Source: Paracoccaceae bacterium
GTDB lineage: Bacteria > Pseudomonadota > Alphaproteobacteria > Rhodobacterales > Rhodobacteraceae
NCBI GenBank assembly: GCA_020622085.1
Contig: JAHRYM010000001.1
Span: 1,777,620-1,841,619 of the forward strand
DNA length: 64,000 bases
Direction of reading: 5' to 3'
The notes below the pieces were generated by a model. The model was not told the DNA's origin and ran no database searches. It saw only the letters and a program-made list of their open reading frames with translations. Below, piece after piece: positions 52,334-60,961 of this stretch. How positions within the stretch are numbered: the first letter of the stretch is position 1; every line of letters begins with the position of its first letter. A program made the position numbers and the translations under genes.

Positions 52334-52418
52334 TCCGGGCAGAATCCGGGGCGCCGTCTGCCGACACCACCATCGGCGGCACTGGCGGTCGCGGCACTGG
52401 ATCGCTAGCATCGCGCGC

Positions 52419-53120
52419 ATGACTCGCAGCGCCCTCATCGTCGGACATGGCCAGCCCGGTGATCCAGCCCCGGCCGAAGCCGACATGCGCGCCCTCGGCC
52501 AGGCGGTGGCCAAGGATCTGCCCGGCTGGCAGATCCTTGGCACTACCCTTGCGGCCCCCGGCGCGCTTGAATCCGCCGTCCAGACCCTTCCCGCGCCGCT
52601 GATCGTTCCCTTCTTCATCGCCGACGGCATCTTCACACGCCAGTTCCTGCCCGGCCGCCTGCAAGATATCAGTGCCGGCAACCTGCCCCGCCTTCAGCCC
52701 TTCGGGCTCTGGCCAGGGACCGCCGCCCTTGCCCTGGGCGCGCTGCGCGCAGCACTCGCCGATGCGGGATGGCCCGAATCCGGCACCGGGCTGCTTCTGG
52801 CCGCGCATGGATCGGCGCGGGGATCCCGGGCGGCCATGGCGGCGCGCGGGATCGAGGCCCGGATCCGGCAGGAAACCACTTTTGCACGCCATGCGCTTGG
52901 CTTCATCGAGGAACCGCCGTTCCTTGCCGATGCCGCACGCGATCTGGGCGAACGCACCCTCTGCCTGCCGCTCTTCGTCGCGCGCTGGGGCCATGTGCGT
53001 GAAGACCTGCCACGGGCCCTGTCAGACGCCGGATTCCGGGGCCATGTCCTTGATCCGCTGGGATGCCACCCCGATGTCCCGGCGCTGATCGCGCGGATGC
53101 TGGAGGAGCACGGGCAATGA
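52419..53120 (+). CDS. CbiX/sirohydrochlorin chelatase-like protein
   Basis: The 233-residue protein has two repeated halves. The N-terminal half begins ALIVGHGQPGDPAPAE, and the second has LLLAAHGSARGSRAA near 125 and PLFVARWGHVREDLP near 186-200, with the second His. This resembles CbiX/SirB ferrochelatase-like proteins that insert metal into sirohydrochlorin. The first half lacks the second His (ADGIFTRQFLP). Therefore chelatase activity is uncertain. The gene is fused by ATGA overlap to psuK, so it may act in the pseudouridine unit or be a passenger. Confidence 0.65.
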   Translation: MTRSALIVGHGQPGDPAPAEADMRALGQAVAKDLPGWQILGTTLAAPGALESAVQTLPAPLIVPFFIADGIFTRQFLPGRLQDISAGNLPRLQPFGLWPGTAALALGALRAALADAGWPESGTGLLLAAHGSARGSRAAMAARGIEARIRQETTFARHALGFIEEPPFLADAARDLGERTLCLPLFVARWGHVREDLPRALSDAGFRGHVLDPLGCHPDVPALIARMLEEHGQ

Positions 53121-54136
53121 CGCCGGGTTTGCAACGCGACGGCACCCCGAACCGGACGAGCCACGCCGGGGCCGCGACGCCCGCCCCACAGCGCGCGGCA
53201 CAGGCGCGACAGGCCCCGGACGCAGAATTGCTGGCCGTCCAGCCGCCCGCGCGCCCCGACGCCCTCTGCATCGGATCGGTGCTCTGGGACATCATCGGCC
53301 GCACGACCCGGCCGCTGGAACAGGGCGCCGATGTTCCCGGCCGGATCACCCGCCTGCCGGGCGGCGTTGCGCTGAACATTGCCATGACGCTTTCGCGGCT
53401 GGGCCTTTCCGCCGCGATCCTGACGGTGATCGGCCGCGATGATGAAGGTGACGACCTGATCACGGCCGTCGCGCGCATGGGGATCGACTGCACTCATGTC
53501 TACCGCGCCCAAGACCTGCCGACCGACCGTTATCTGGCAATCGAAGGGGCGGGAAACCTTGTTGCCGCCATCGCCGACGCCCATTCGCTGGAAGCGGCGG
53601 GCGAAAGGATCCTTGCGCCGCTGGAAGACGGGCGGCTGGGATCGGCCCCGGAACCCTGGCCGGGGCTGGTCGCGCTTGACGGCAACCTGACCGCGGACCT
53701 TCTGGCCAAGATCGCCACATCGCCGCTGTTCCGGGCCGCAGACCTGCGCGTTGCCATGGCCGCCCCGGGCAAGGCCGACCGGCTGCGCCCGCTCCTGCCG
53801 GTGCCCAATGCCACGATCTATCTCAACCGGGGCGAGGCCGGGATCCTCTGCAATGACCATTTCTCCACCGCCAGCGAGGCGGCAGCCCGGCTCATCGCCC
53901 TTGGCGCGCGCCGGGTTCTGGTGACCGACGGTGCCGGTGACTGCGCCGACGGCAGCCGCGAAGGCATCCTGACCGCCACGCCGCCGATGGTGGCCGTCTC
54001 CCGGGTGACCGGAGCAGGCGATACCTTCATGGCCGCCCATATCATTGCCGAACGGCGTGGCGACAGTCGCGCCGCAGCCCTGTCTGCGGCGCTCGACGCC
54101 GCTGCCGACTACATTTCCGGAGAACCCGCACCATGA
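53117..54136 (+). CDS. psuK: Pseudouridine kinase (PfkB family)
   Basis: The 339-residue PfkB kinase has an unusual N-terminal extension of about 45 residues. It then has CIGSVLWDIIGRTTRPLEQGADVPGRITRLPGGVALNIAMTLSRLGL, a typical PsuK start, and the C-terminal signature VTGAGDTFMAAHI near residue 297. It phosphorylates pseudouridine, and the product is split by PsuG, encoded directly downstream with a 4-base overlap. The extension is Ala/Pro-rich and probably disordered. No later in-frame ATG near the domain start was seen. Confidence 0.85.
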   Translation: MTPGLQRDGTPNRTSHAGAATPAPQRAAQARQAPDAELLAVQPPARPDALCIGSVLWDIIGRTTRPLEQGADVPGRITRLPGGVALNIAMTLSRLGLSAAILTVIGRDDEGDDLITAVARMGIDCTHVYRAQDLPTDRYLAIEGAGNLVAAIADAHSLEAAGERILAPLEDGRLGSAPEPWPGLVALDGNLTADLLAKIATSPLFRAADLRVAMAAPGKADRLRPLLPVPNATIYLNRGEAGILCNDHFSTASEAAARLIALGARRVLVTDGAGDCADGSREGILTATPPMVAVSRVTGAGDTFMAAHIIAERRGDSRAAALSAALDAAADYISGEPAP

Positions 54137-55047
54137 CCAAGGACTTCCTGACCTTCACCCCCGCCGTCGCGGCCGCCCTTGCCGAAGCGCGCCCGGTGGT
54201 CGCCCTTGAATCCACGATCATCACCCATGGCATGCCCTACCCCCAGAACATCGAGACCGCCCGCGCGGTCGAGGCAGAGGTGCGCCGCGCCGGGGCAGAG
54301 CCCGCAACCATCGCCATCATGGGCGGGCGCATCCACATCGGCCTGACAGACGCCGATCTTGACGCGCTGGGCCAGGCCAGGGATGTGCTGAAACTCTCGC
54401 GCGCCGATCTGGCCACATGCCTTGCCTCGGGCCGCACGGGGGCCACCACGGTTGCCGCAACGATGATCTGCGCCCATCTCGCCGGGATCGAGGTCTTTGC
54501 GACCGGCGGCATCGGCGGCGTGCATCGCGGCGCGGAAACCAGCTTCGACATCTCGGCCGACCTGCGCGAGCTTTCGGAAACGCCGGTCACCGTCGTGGCC
54601 GCGGGTGCCAAGGCGATCCTCGACCTGCCAAAGACACTCGAAGTGCTCGAAACCCTTGGCGTGCCGGTGATCGCCGTGGGGCAGGACGACTTCCCCGCCT
54701 TCTGGTCGCGCAGTTCAGGACTTGCGGCTCCGATCCGGCTCGATGACCCGGCACGGATCGCCGCCGCCCACCGGATGCGGCGCGCGCTGGGATTGCCGGG
54801 GGGGCAACTGGTCGCCAATCCGATCCCCGAGGCCGCCGAGATCCCGCGCGAGGTGATCGTGCCCCATATCGAAGCCGCGCTGGCAGAGGCCGCCCGCGCC
54901 GGCATCGCCGCCAAGGAGGTGACGCCCTTCCTTCTGGACCGGCTGTTCACGCTGACCGGCGGGCGGTCGCTGGACGCCAATATCGCCCTCGTCCTCTCGA
55001 ATGCCCGCCTTGCGGCAGGTATCGCGCAGGCCCTCTCCACTGCCTGA
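54133..55047 (+). CDS. psuG: Pseudouridine-5'-phosphate glycosidase
   Basis: The 304-residue enzyme cleaves pseudouridine 5'-phosphate to uracil and ribose 5-phosphate, the second step of pseudouridine breakdown. It has the PsuG core VALESTIITHGMPYPQN near residue 23-39, LATCLASGRTGATTVAATM near 92, FATGGIGGVHRGAE near 122 and IPEAAEIPREVI near 235. The catalytic Lys is expected in the KLSRADLA region (near 86). It is the last gene of the CbiX-like-psuK-psuG unit. Confidence 0.95.
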   Translation: MTKDFLTFTPAVAAALAEARPVVALESTIITHGMPYPQNIETARAVEAEVRRAGAEPATIAIMGGRIHIGLTDADLDALGQARDVLKLSRADLATCLASGRTGATTVAATMICAHLAGIEVFATGGIGGVHRGAETSFDISADLRELSETPVTVVAAGAKAILDLPKTLEVLETLGVPVIAVGQDDFPAFWSRSSGLAAPIRLDDPARIAAAHRMRRALGLPGGQLVANPIPEAAEIPREVIVPHIEAALAEAARAGIAAKEVTPFLLDRLFTLTGGRSLDANIALVLSNARLAAGIAQALSTA

Positions 55048-55174
55048 GGCGCAGGAGATCCCGCAATGCGCGCTGCCCGCGCGCATCCGATATCCCCGAC
55101 ATCCGCTTGAAGCGCTTGCCCGACCGCCTTGCCCAAGCTAGCGTCAGCGCAAAATCTGCTGGAGGCAGTCCGAC

Positions 55175-55936
55175 ATGGCCCAAGACCGCCCCGGCGATGA
55201 TCACAAGACCCACCGCGGTCTTCTGGCGGCGTTTCGTGCGAACTTCCTGACCGGGTTGGTCGTCGTATTGCCGATCGGGCTGACAGTCTGGCTGATCTGG
55301 AAAGTCATCGGCTGGATCGACAGCTGGGTTCTGCCGCTGGTCCCCCGCGCCTTCCACCCGGACGTGCTGCTCAGCTATTATTTCGGCCCGACGATCCATG
55401 CCTGGTTCGGCACGGGCACGGTGCTCAGCATCCGCGGCCTTGGCGTCATCATCTTCCTTGTCTTCACCGTCACAGTCGGCTGGATCGCCAAAGGCCTGAT
55501 CGGCCGCCAGATGATCGCTTTCGGCGAAGGTATGGTCGACCGCATGCCCATCGTGCGGTCGGTCTACAATGGCCTGAAGCAGATCGCCGAGACGGTGTTC
55601 TCGCAATCCGAAGCCAAGTTCGACCGCGCCTGCCTGGTCGAATACCCGCGCAAGGGCATGTGGGGCGTGGGCTTCGTCTCGACCGCCGCCAAGGGCGAGA
55701 TCGCCGAAAAGATCCCGGCCGACGAAATCCTCACGGTGTTCCTTGCAACGACGCCGAACCCGACTTCGGGCTTCCTGCTTTACGTCCCGCGCCGGGATGT
55801 CATCTTCCTTGAACAGATGTCGGTCGAGGACGCGGCCAAGCTCATCATATCGGCGGGGCTCGTCTATCCGCCCGGCCAGAGGGACACGGCCCGCGCAGAT
55901 GCCCCGCCGCCGCCCTTGCCGCCAGCCGGCCCCTAG
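55175..55936 (+). CDS. DUF502 membrane protein
   Basis: The 253-residue protein has two hydrophobic segments: FLTGLVVVLPIGLTVWLIWKVIGW near residue 23-46 and LGVIIFLVFTVTVGWIA near 90-106. DUF502 core sequence follows, such as MPIVRSVYNGLKQIAETVF near 127 and FLATTPNPTSGFLLYVPRRDV near 190. The family's function is unknown; some members act near transporters. GGAGGC lies before the ATG. Its TAG stop overlaps the stop of the convergent patatin gene. Confidence 0.85.
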   Translation: MAQDRPGDDHKTHRGLLAAFRANFLTGLVVVLPIGLTVWLIWKVIGWIDSWVLPLVPRAFHPDVLLSYYFGPTIHAWFGTGTVLSIRGLGVIIFLVFTVTVGWIAKGLIGRQMIAFGEGMVDRMPIVRSVYNGLKQIAETVFSQSEAKFDRACLVEYPRKGMWGVGFVSTAAKGEIAEKIPADEILTVFLATTPNPTSGFLLYVPRRDVIFLEQMSVEDAAKLIISAGLVYPPGQRDTARADAPPPPLPPAGP

Positions 55937-56982
55937 CCGAACATCACTGCCAGATCGACGGTGCTTTCGCGGCCGACCTCGTCGCCGTGCCGGTCAAGGA
56001 ACTGCCCGGCCGCCCGCCGCCCGCCCTGCTTCAACCGATCAAGCAGGCCGTTGGTCGGCAAGACCTTCGTTGCCGCCGACAGCGTGTTCATCAACTCGTC
56101 ATCCCCCACCAGATGCACAAGCACATCCTTCATCGCCGTGGCACTCACCTTGCCCTCGGCGATCAGCCGCTTGACGAAACTGATCGCCCGAAGTTCCGAC
56201 AGCAGCGTGGCGTTGAAGCTGACCTCGTTGATCCGCTCGGTGATCTCGTCGACGCTTTGCGGCAGTGCGCTGCGCAGGAAGGGGTTGATGTTCACCAGAA
56301 GGATGTCGCGCGGCAGATCCCTTTCATAAAGCGGAAACAGCGCCGGGTTGCCGGCATATCCGCCATCCCAGTAGGCTTCCTTGCATCCCGTCGCCGGGTC
56401 GTCGATCTCGACGGCCTGAAACAGCGTCGGCAGGCAGGCCGAGGCGAGGATCGCCTGCCCCGTCACCTCGGCCCCCGCAAAGACCCGGATCTTGCCACTG
56501 CGCACATTGGTGGCGGAAACGAACAGCCGCGGCCCCTTTTCCGAGGTCAGCAACTCGGGGCGGAACTTCGCCACAACCCGCTCCAGCGGGTTGGCGTAGA
56601 ACGGGCCATAATCATAGGGGCTGACGGTCTGCGCCATCCGTCCCGCAATCTCGAAGGGTGAAAACAGCGACCACAGCCGCGCCATCGGGCTGTTGTCCGG
56701 CCAGAGCGCCGTCATCCACTGCCCAAGGCGCAGATCATGCACTTCCGACACCTGGGACCAGAGCCAGTCGAGACGCGCGCGCGCGCCCTGCCTGCCGGCC
56801 TCGCAAAGTCCGACCTTGAGCGCCGCACCATTGAGTGCCCCCGCCGAGGTTCCCGAAATGCCGGCGATCTCGATCGATTCATCTTCGAGCAGACGGTCGA
56901 GAACCCCCCAGGTGAAGGCGCCATGCGCGCCGCCGCCCTGGAGCGCCACATTGATCCGCCGCGCGGGTCCGGTCACAGTCAT
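55933..56982 (-). CDS. Patatin-like phospholipase
   Basis: The 349-residue protein has the patatin elements: oxyanion GGGAHGAFTWG near residue 16, nucleophile Ser in GISGTSAGALNG near 46 and the catalytic Asp in YWDGGYAGNP near 210. It is expected to hydrolyse acyl chains of phospholipids or other lipids in the cytoplasm or membrane. The ATG at 56982 is used; longer open frames upstream read into bdhA sequence and are shadows. A dispersed repeat copy lies upstream. Confidence 0.88.
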   Translation of the reverse strand: MTVTGPARRINVALQGGGAHGAFTWGVLDRLLEDESIEIAGISGTSAGALNGAALKVGLCEAGRQGARARLDWLWSQVSEVHDLRLGQWMTALWPDNSPMARLWSLFSPFEIAGRMAQTVSPYDYGPFYANPLERVVAKFRPELLTSEKGPRLFVSATNVRSGKIRVFAGAEVTGQAILASACLPTLFQAVEIDDPATGCKEAYWDGGYAGNPALFPLYERDLPRDILLVNINPFLRSALPQSVDEITERINEVSFNATLLSELRAISFVKRLIAEGKVSATAMKDVLVHLVGDDELMNTLSAATKVLPTNGLLDRLKQGGRRAAGQFLDRHGDEVGRESTVDLAVMFG

Positions 56983-56986
56983 GCAG

Positions 56987-57011
56987 CCTTTTCTTCCTTG
57001 CAAAAATACTC
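56987..57011 (-). repeat. Dispersed intergenic repeat, degenerate copy
   Basis: CCTTTTCTTCCTTG then CAAAAATACTC matches the AT-box of the copies at 8082-8105, 14375-14416 and 14531-14575. It lies in the bdhA-patatin spacer. Confidence 0.5.
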
Positions 57012-57068
57012 GACCGCCACAGATCCCCGAAGGGCGAACCACCAGAGGAGAGTTGCTCCGCCCGCCGG

Positions 57069-57854
57069 CTACAACGCGGTCCAGCCACCATCGACGCTGA
57101 TTGCGGTGCCGGTGATCTGTTCGGCAGCGGGAGAGCAGAGGAAAACCGTGGTGCTGCCGATCTGTTCCACCGTTGCGAACTGCTTGGAGGGCTGGCGCTC
57201 CAGCATGACATTTCGCACCACGTCTTCGCGACTCATGCCGTGGGTCTTCATCTGGTCGGGGATCTGCGCCTCGACCAGCGGCGTCAGCACATAGCCCGGG
57301 CAGATCGCATTGGCCGTGATCGGCTCCTGCGCGGTTTCCAGCGCCGTGACCTTGGTCAGGCCGACGATACCGTGCTTGGCCGCGACATAGGCGGATTTGT
57401 AGGGCGATGCCGTCAGCCCGTGCGCCGAGGCGATGTTGACCACCCTGCCCCAGCCCGCCTTGCGCATCACCGGCAAGGCCGCCGCCGTGGTATGGAAGGC
57501 CGAAGTGAGGTTGATCGCAAGGATCGCGTCCCACTTGTCGACGGGAAAGCTTTCCAGCGGCGCCACATGCTGGATGCCCGCATTGTTCACGAGGATGTCG
57601 CAAGACCCCATCAGCGCCGCGGCCTGCGTCACCAGCGCACGGCATTCGCCGCCCTGCGACATGTCAGCCTTGATATAGGCCGCGCGCACGCCGAATTCCG
57701 CGCCAAGTGCCGCCGCCAGCGCATGATCCTCGGCCCGGTCGGTGAAGGAGTTCAGGACCACATTGGCCCCTGCCCGCGCCAGTTCCCGCGCCGTTCCCAG
57801 GCCGATCCCGGAATTTGAGCCCGTGACAACGGCCGTCTTGCCTTTCAGCGCCAT
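57069..57854 (-). CDS. bdhA: 3-hydroxybutyrate dehydrogenase
   Basis: The 261-residue short-chain dehydrogenase has TGSNSGIGLGTA near residue 11, NNAGIQHVAP near 90 and the active site Ser in NIASAHGLTASP near 143, with Tyr and Lys in YKSAYVAAKHG near 152-162. The C-terminus GTAISVDGGWTAL is typical. It oxidises 3-hydroxybutyrate, as in poly-hydroxybutyrate turnover. GAGGTG precedes the ATG at 57854. Longer open frames upstream are not used. Confidence 0.92.
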   Translation of the reverse strand: MALKGKTAVVTGSNSGIGLGTARELARAGANVVLNSFTDRAEDHALAAALGAEFGVRAAYIKADMSQGGECRALVTQAAALMGSCDILVNNAGIQHVAPLESFPVDKWDAILAINLTSAFHTTAAALPVMRKAGWGRVVNIASAHGLTASPYKSAYVAAKHGIVGLTKVTALETAQEPITANAICPGYVLTPLVEAQIPDQMKTHGMSREDVVRNVMLERQPSKQFATVEQIGSTTVFLCSPAAEQITGTAISVDGGWTAL

Positions 57855-58023
57855 GAAACACCTCTGCATTGCGTTGCAGCAAAGATTATCCGCCATGGGG
57901 CAAATGACCAGTGCCAAACCGCAGCCCGCGCCCGCCGGCGCCGGACCGGCCGGCAGATTGCGCCCGCGCGCAGTGCACGCCACGGCCATCCAGCGCGCAG
58001 GCCGGACGCCCGGCCGATCGACC

Positions 58024-58050
58024 AAAAAAAACGCCCGCACGAGGCGGGCG
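58024..58050 (-). terminator. Rho-independent terminator on the minus strand
   Basis: CGCCCGC and GCGGGCG around ACGAG (58032-58050) form a 7-bp stem, and eight A residues (58024-58031) give a U8 tail on the minus strand. No annotated minus-strand gene ends here, so it must end an unknown transcript from the right. Confidence 0.8.
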
Positions 58051-58180
58051 CTAAGTCGTTGAGGCAGGTTTCATACAGGCAAGAAACCTATCGAGCAGTC
58101 CCTTATCTATACGCGCTTCATCGCGCAGGGCCAAGCTAAAAGTTTGAAAAGGCTGCAAAGCCCGGATAGCTTCGCCCCCG
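58032..58180 (-). ncRNA. Possible structured minus-strand RNA
   Basis: Ahead of the terminator, AGGTTTC (58066-58072) and GAAACCT (58083-58089) form a perfect 7-bp hairpin, and further short stems (GCGC..GCGC near 58118) are present. An ORF that ends five bases before the terminator is open in this frame, but its start and codon pattern are unconvincing. An RNA gene, a relic or a short peptide are all possible. Confidence 0.3.
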
Positions 58181-58203
58181 ATGCGTGAACAGGGGTCGGA
58201 GGC

Positions 58204-60033
58204 ATGTGCAAAGTGACGCGGGGCCGGTCGGGAAACCGCATTCTCTGCCTTGCCCGGAGGGCCCTGCTTGTGGTTGCCCTGTCTGCCAGTGGTGCCCATG
58301 CCACTCCCAGCCATGGCATAGCTATGCATGGAGACCCGGCATTACCACCGGATTTTGTGTCCTTGCCCTATGCCAATCCCGGCGCGCCCAAGGGCGGCAA
58401 CTACATCGCGGGCGAACCCGGGAGCTTTGACAGCCTCAATCCCTGGATCGTGAAGGGGCGTGCACCCTACGGCATCGGCGCCCATACTGTGGAAACGCTG
58501 ATGGGCCGGTCGCTTGATGAGCCCTTCACGCTTTACGGGCTGCTGGCCGAATCGATCGAAACCGACGAGGCCCGTTCCTGGGTCGAATTCACCCTGCGCC
58601 CCGAGGCCCGATTCTCGGACGGAAGCCCGGTCACCGTCGAGGACGTGATCTGGAGTTTCCAGACATTGGGCACCCTTGGCCATCCACGCTACACCGGCGC
58701 CTGGTCGAAGGTCGCGGGGATCGAGGCGACGGGTCCGCGCAAGATCCGCATCACTTTCAAGGCCCCCGACCGCGAACTCGCGCTGCTGATGGGCCTGCGT
58801 CCGGTCCTGAAAAAGGCCGACTGGCAGGACCGCGCCTTCGACGAAACCACGCTGACCCCGCCCATCGGTTCCGGCCCCTATGTGGTCGACCGGGTCGATC
58901 CGGGCCGGTCGATAACGTTCCGCCGCGATCCGGCCTACTGGGGCAAGGATCTGCCGTTCAACCGCGGCCTGCACAACTTCGAGACCCTCCGCTACGAATA
59001 CTTCGGCGACCCCACGGTAATCTTCGAGGCCTTCAAGGCGGGCGATCTGAACATCTGGCGCGAAACCAATGCCGCGAAATGGGGGCGCAACTACGATCTT
59101 CCGGCGCTGGCCAGCGGCGAGGTGGTGAAATCGGAAATCGGCAATGCCCGCCCCGGCGGCATGACGGGGTTCGTGATGAACCTGCGCCGGCCGCAGTTCC
59201 AGGACTGGCGGGTGCGCCAGGCGCTGATCGAGGCCTTCAACTTCAGCTTCATCAACCAGACCATGAACGACGGCGCCGAGCCGCGGATCGACAGCTACTT
59301 TGTCCATTCGGCACTGTCGGGCGGCAACGGACCCGCCGCGCCCGGGGTGGCCGCCCTTCTGGAGCCTTACCGCGCCGAGCTGCTGCCCGGCACGCTGGAA
59401 GGCTGGGCGCCACCGCCGGGGAACGGCCAGACCAGCGACCGCAAGGCGCTGCGCCGCGCGGTGGCGCTGCTTGAGGAAGCGGGTTGGAGCGTGCAGGACG
59501 GCGAGCTTCGCAATGCTGCGGGCCAGCCCTTCCGGCTGGAGTTCCTTCTGGCACGCGGTGCTTCGGACACCGCCACCATCGTCGAGCTTTACTCGGCCCC
59601 GCTCAGGCAACTGGGGATCATTCCGGCCGTCACCTCGGTCGACAGCGCCGAATATCTGCAACGCACCAACGCCTTCGATTTCGACATGGCCTGGATGGTG
59701 CGGCCGATGTCGCTCTCGCCCGGTAACGAGATGCTGCTCTATTTCGGATCGGAAGCTGCCGACCAGCCGGGGTCACGCAATCTGGCCGGCATCCGGTCTG
59801 CGGCTGTCGACGGTCTGATCGGGCAGATGCTCTCGGCCGGAAACATAGGTGACTTTACCGCCGCCACCCGGGCGCTTGACCGTGTTCTGACCGCCGGGCG
59901 CTATGTGGTCCCTGTCTGGTATGAAAAGACCAGCCGTGTTGCGCATTCAAGGCACCTTCACTATCCGGCAAGGGTTCCGCTATATGGATTCTGGCCGGGA
60001 TCCGTTCCCGAAACCTGGTGGTATGAGGACTGA
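58204..60033 (+). CDS. Family 5 extracellular solute-binding protein (YejA-like)
   Basis: The 609-residue protein has a signal peptide (about 1-34, ending GAHATPS) and the SBP_bac_5 core: GSFDSLNPWIVKGRAP near 75, YGLLAESIETDEARSWVEFTLRPEARFSDGSPVT near 117, the NFSFINQTMNDGAEPRIDSYF region near 347, and YGFWPGSVPETWWYED at the end. It resembles the YejA binding protein of microcin C/peptide transporters. The permeases and ATPases are not adjacent; a small lipoprotein gene follows by four bases. The start could also be GTG at 58213. Confidence 0.85.
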   Translation: MCKVTRGRSGNRILCLARRALLVVALSASGAHATPSHGIAMHGDPALPPDFVSLPYANPGAPKGGNYIAGEPGSFDSLNPWIVKGRAPYGIGAHTVETLMGRSLDEPFTLYGLLAESIETDEARSWVEFTLRPEARFSDGSPVTVEDVIWSFQTLGTLGHPRYTGAWSKVAGIEATGPRKIRITFKAPDRELALLMGLRPVLKKADWQDRAFDETTLTPPIGSGPYVVDRVDPGRSITFRRDPAYWGKDLPFNRGLHNFETLRYEYFGDPTVIFEAFKAGDLNIWRETNAAKWGRNYDLPALASGEVVKSEIGNARPGGMTGFVMNLRRPQFQDWRVRQALIEAFNFSFINQTMNDGAEPRIDSYFVHSALSGGNGPAAPGVAALLEPYRAELLPGTLEGWAPPPGNGQTSDRKALRRAVALLEEAGWSVQDGELRNAAGQPFRLEFLLARGASDTATIVELYSAPLRQLGIIPAVTSVDSAEYLQRTNAFDFDMAWMVRPMSLSPGNEMLLYFGSEAADQPGSRNLAGIRSAAVDGLIGQMLSAGNIGDFTAATRALDRVLTAGRYVVPVWYEKTSRVAHSRHLHYPARVPLYGFWPGSVPETWWYED

Positions 60034-60037
60034 GAGC

Positions 60038-60154
60038 ATGAAAAGACTTGTGCTTGTGGTGATGCTGGCGGCGCTGGCGGGCTGCAACACCGTGGCCGGT
60101 GTCGGGGATGACGTCGCCGGCGGCGCGCGCACCGTTCAGGGCTGGATGAACTGA
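60038..60154 (+). CDS. Entericidin-like small lipoprotein
   Basis: The 38-residue peptide has a basic start, a hydrophobic signal (LVLVVMLAALAGC) with Cys at about residue 16, and the mature part NTVAGVGDDVAGGARTVQGWMN, which matches the entericidin pattern (N-T-x-x-G-x-G-x-D-x..GG). Entericidins are small cell-envelope lipoproteins linked to stress. It begins four bases after the stop of the binding-protein gene, so both are probably on one transcript. It was below the length of many gene calls. Confidence 0.75.
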   Translation: MKRLVLVVMLAALAGCNTVAGVGDDVAGGARTVQGWMN

Positions 60155-60397
60155 TCCACCCAGGGGGCGCGCGGATGGCGGAACTGCCCGACCGATCCGC
60201 CCGCCCTGCCGCGCCGCGCTGTCAGCCGCGGTTGACGTTTGTCTGGCGCGGTCCCATGTCGATAAAAGTGCGGGTCGCCGGCTATGCGCCACGTAGTGCC
60301 GCTCTGCGCAAGACCACGCAGACGGTTGAAAAAGTCACGAAATCCGGTAGCCTGTCCCTTTATCGGCACCGGAACCTGCAGGTGAAAGAAACCGGCT

Positions 60398-60712
60398 ATG
60401 AAATGGCATCACGTTCAGGAAAACTGGTCCGCGTTTTTTGATGCGATCCTCGACAAATGGCCGGATGCCGATGAGATCGAGCTCGAGTCGATCGACGGCG
60501 ACCAGCGCGCCTTCCTGACCTATATCGCCGAACTCACAGGGCAGGAACTGTCGGACACGCGCGAGGAAATCCGAGAATGGCTGGCGGGTGAGCTTCCTTC
60601 CGACGTGGTCATGGACCCGCGCCACAATGACCATTCGATCTCGTTGTCGGGCAAATACGTTCCCGAGGGCGAAGAGGTCTACGACGACGATTCACGCTTC
60701 GGTGACGACTGA
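60398..60712 (+). CDS. Conserved small acidic protein (CsbD-like in layout)
   Basis: The 104-residue protein starts MKWHHVQENWSAFFDAILDKWPDADEIELESIDGDQ and has an acidic end (PEGEEVYDDDSRFGDD). The Trp-rich start and the GxDxxF region recall CsbD-like stress proteins, but the match is only in layout. It is predicted soluble. TTGAAA at 60327 and TAGCCT at 60349, spaced by 16 bases, could be its promoter. A frame at 60175-60441 overlaps and is rejected. Confidence 0.55.
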   Translation: MKWHHVQENWSAFFDAILDKWPDADEIELESIDGDQRAFLTYIAELTGQELSDTREEIREWLAGELPSDVVMDPRHNDHSISLSGKYVPEGEEVYDDDSRFGDD

Positions 60713-60961
60713 GGCCAGGCCTGCACCGACTGACCCCGCATGACGGGGATCTTTCCGAAAGCCCCGGGCTGCCGCCCGCAAGTCCCCGCAATCGGGCCTG
60801 ATCCGCAAGACCGCCGCTGCCAGCCTGGTCCGGACACGCGCGGAGCACGGGCTGCCCCGACCGCGCCCCGCCGGGGTCCATTACCGCGAAGGCGACACAT
60901 GCGCGCCACCTGAGAAAAGCCGCCACCGGGCGATTGCGCCTTTCCCCCAAGGAACCCCGCG
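60713..60961. other. Intergenic stretch, nothing assigned
   Basis: This GC-rich spacer lies between convergent genes. No ORF, hairpin with U run or repeat was recognised here. Confidence 0.4.

Larger units (their letters stand above)
57855..58203. other. Intergenic region with structured minus-strand element
   Basis: No protein gene is assigned in these 349 bases. The right part (about 58050-58180) is AT-richer than its surroundings and has hairpins and a minus-strand terminator (58024-58050). On the plus strand TTGAAA (58144-58149), 17 bases, then TAGCTT (58167-58172) could be the promoter of the binding-protein gene. Confidence 0.4.

Noticed and set aside
58051-58329. 92-codon minus-strand frame ending before the terminator
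   Set aside because: It starts inside the binding-protein gene with a poor N-terminus; a short version might exist, but I could not choose a start, so only an RNA-level finding is given.
60175-60441. 88-codon frame overlapping the small acidic protein
   Set aside because: It overlaps the better supported gene at 60398-60712, and its basic sequence shows no family; it covers the promoter candidate.
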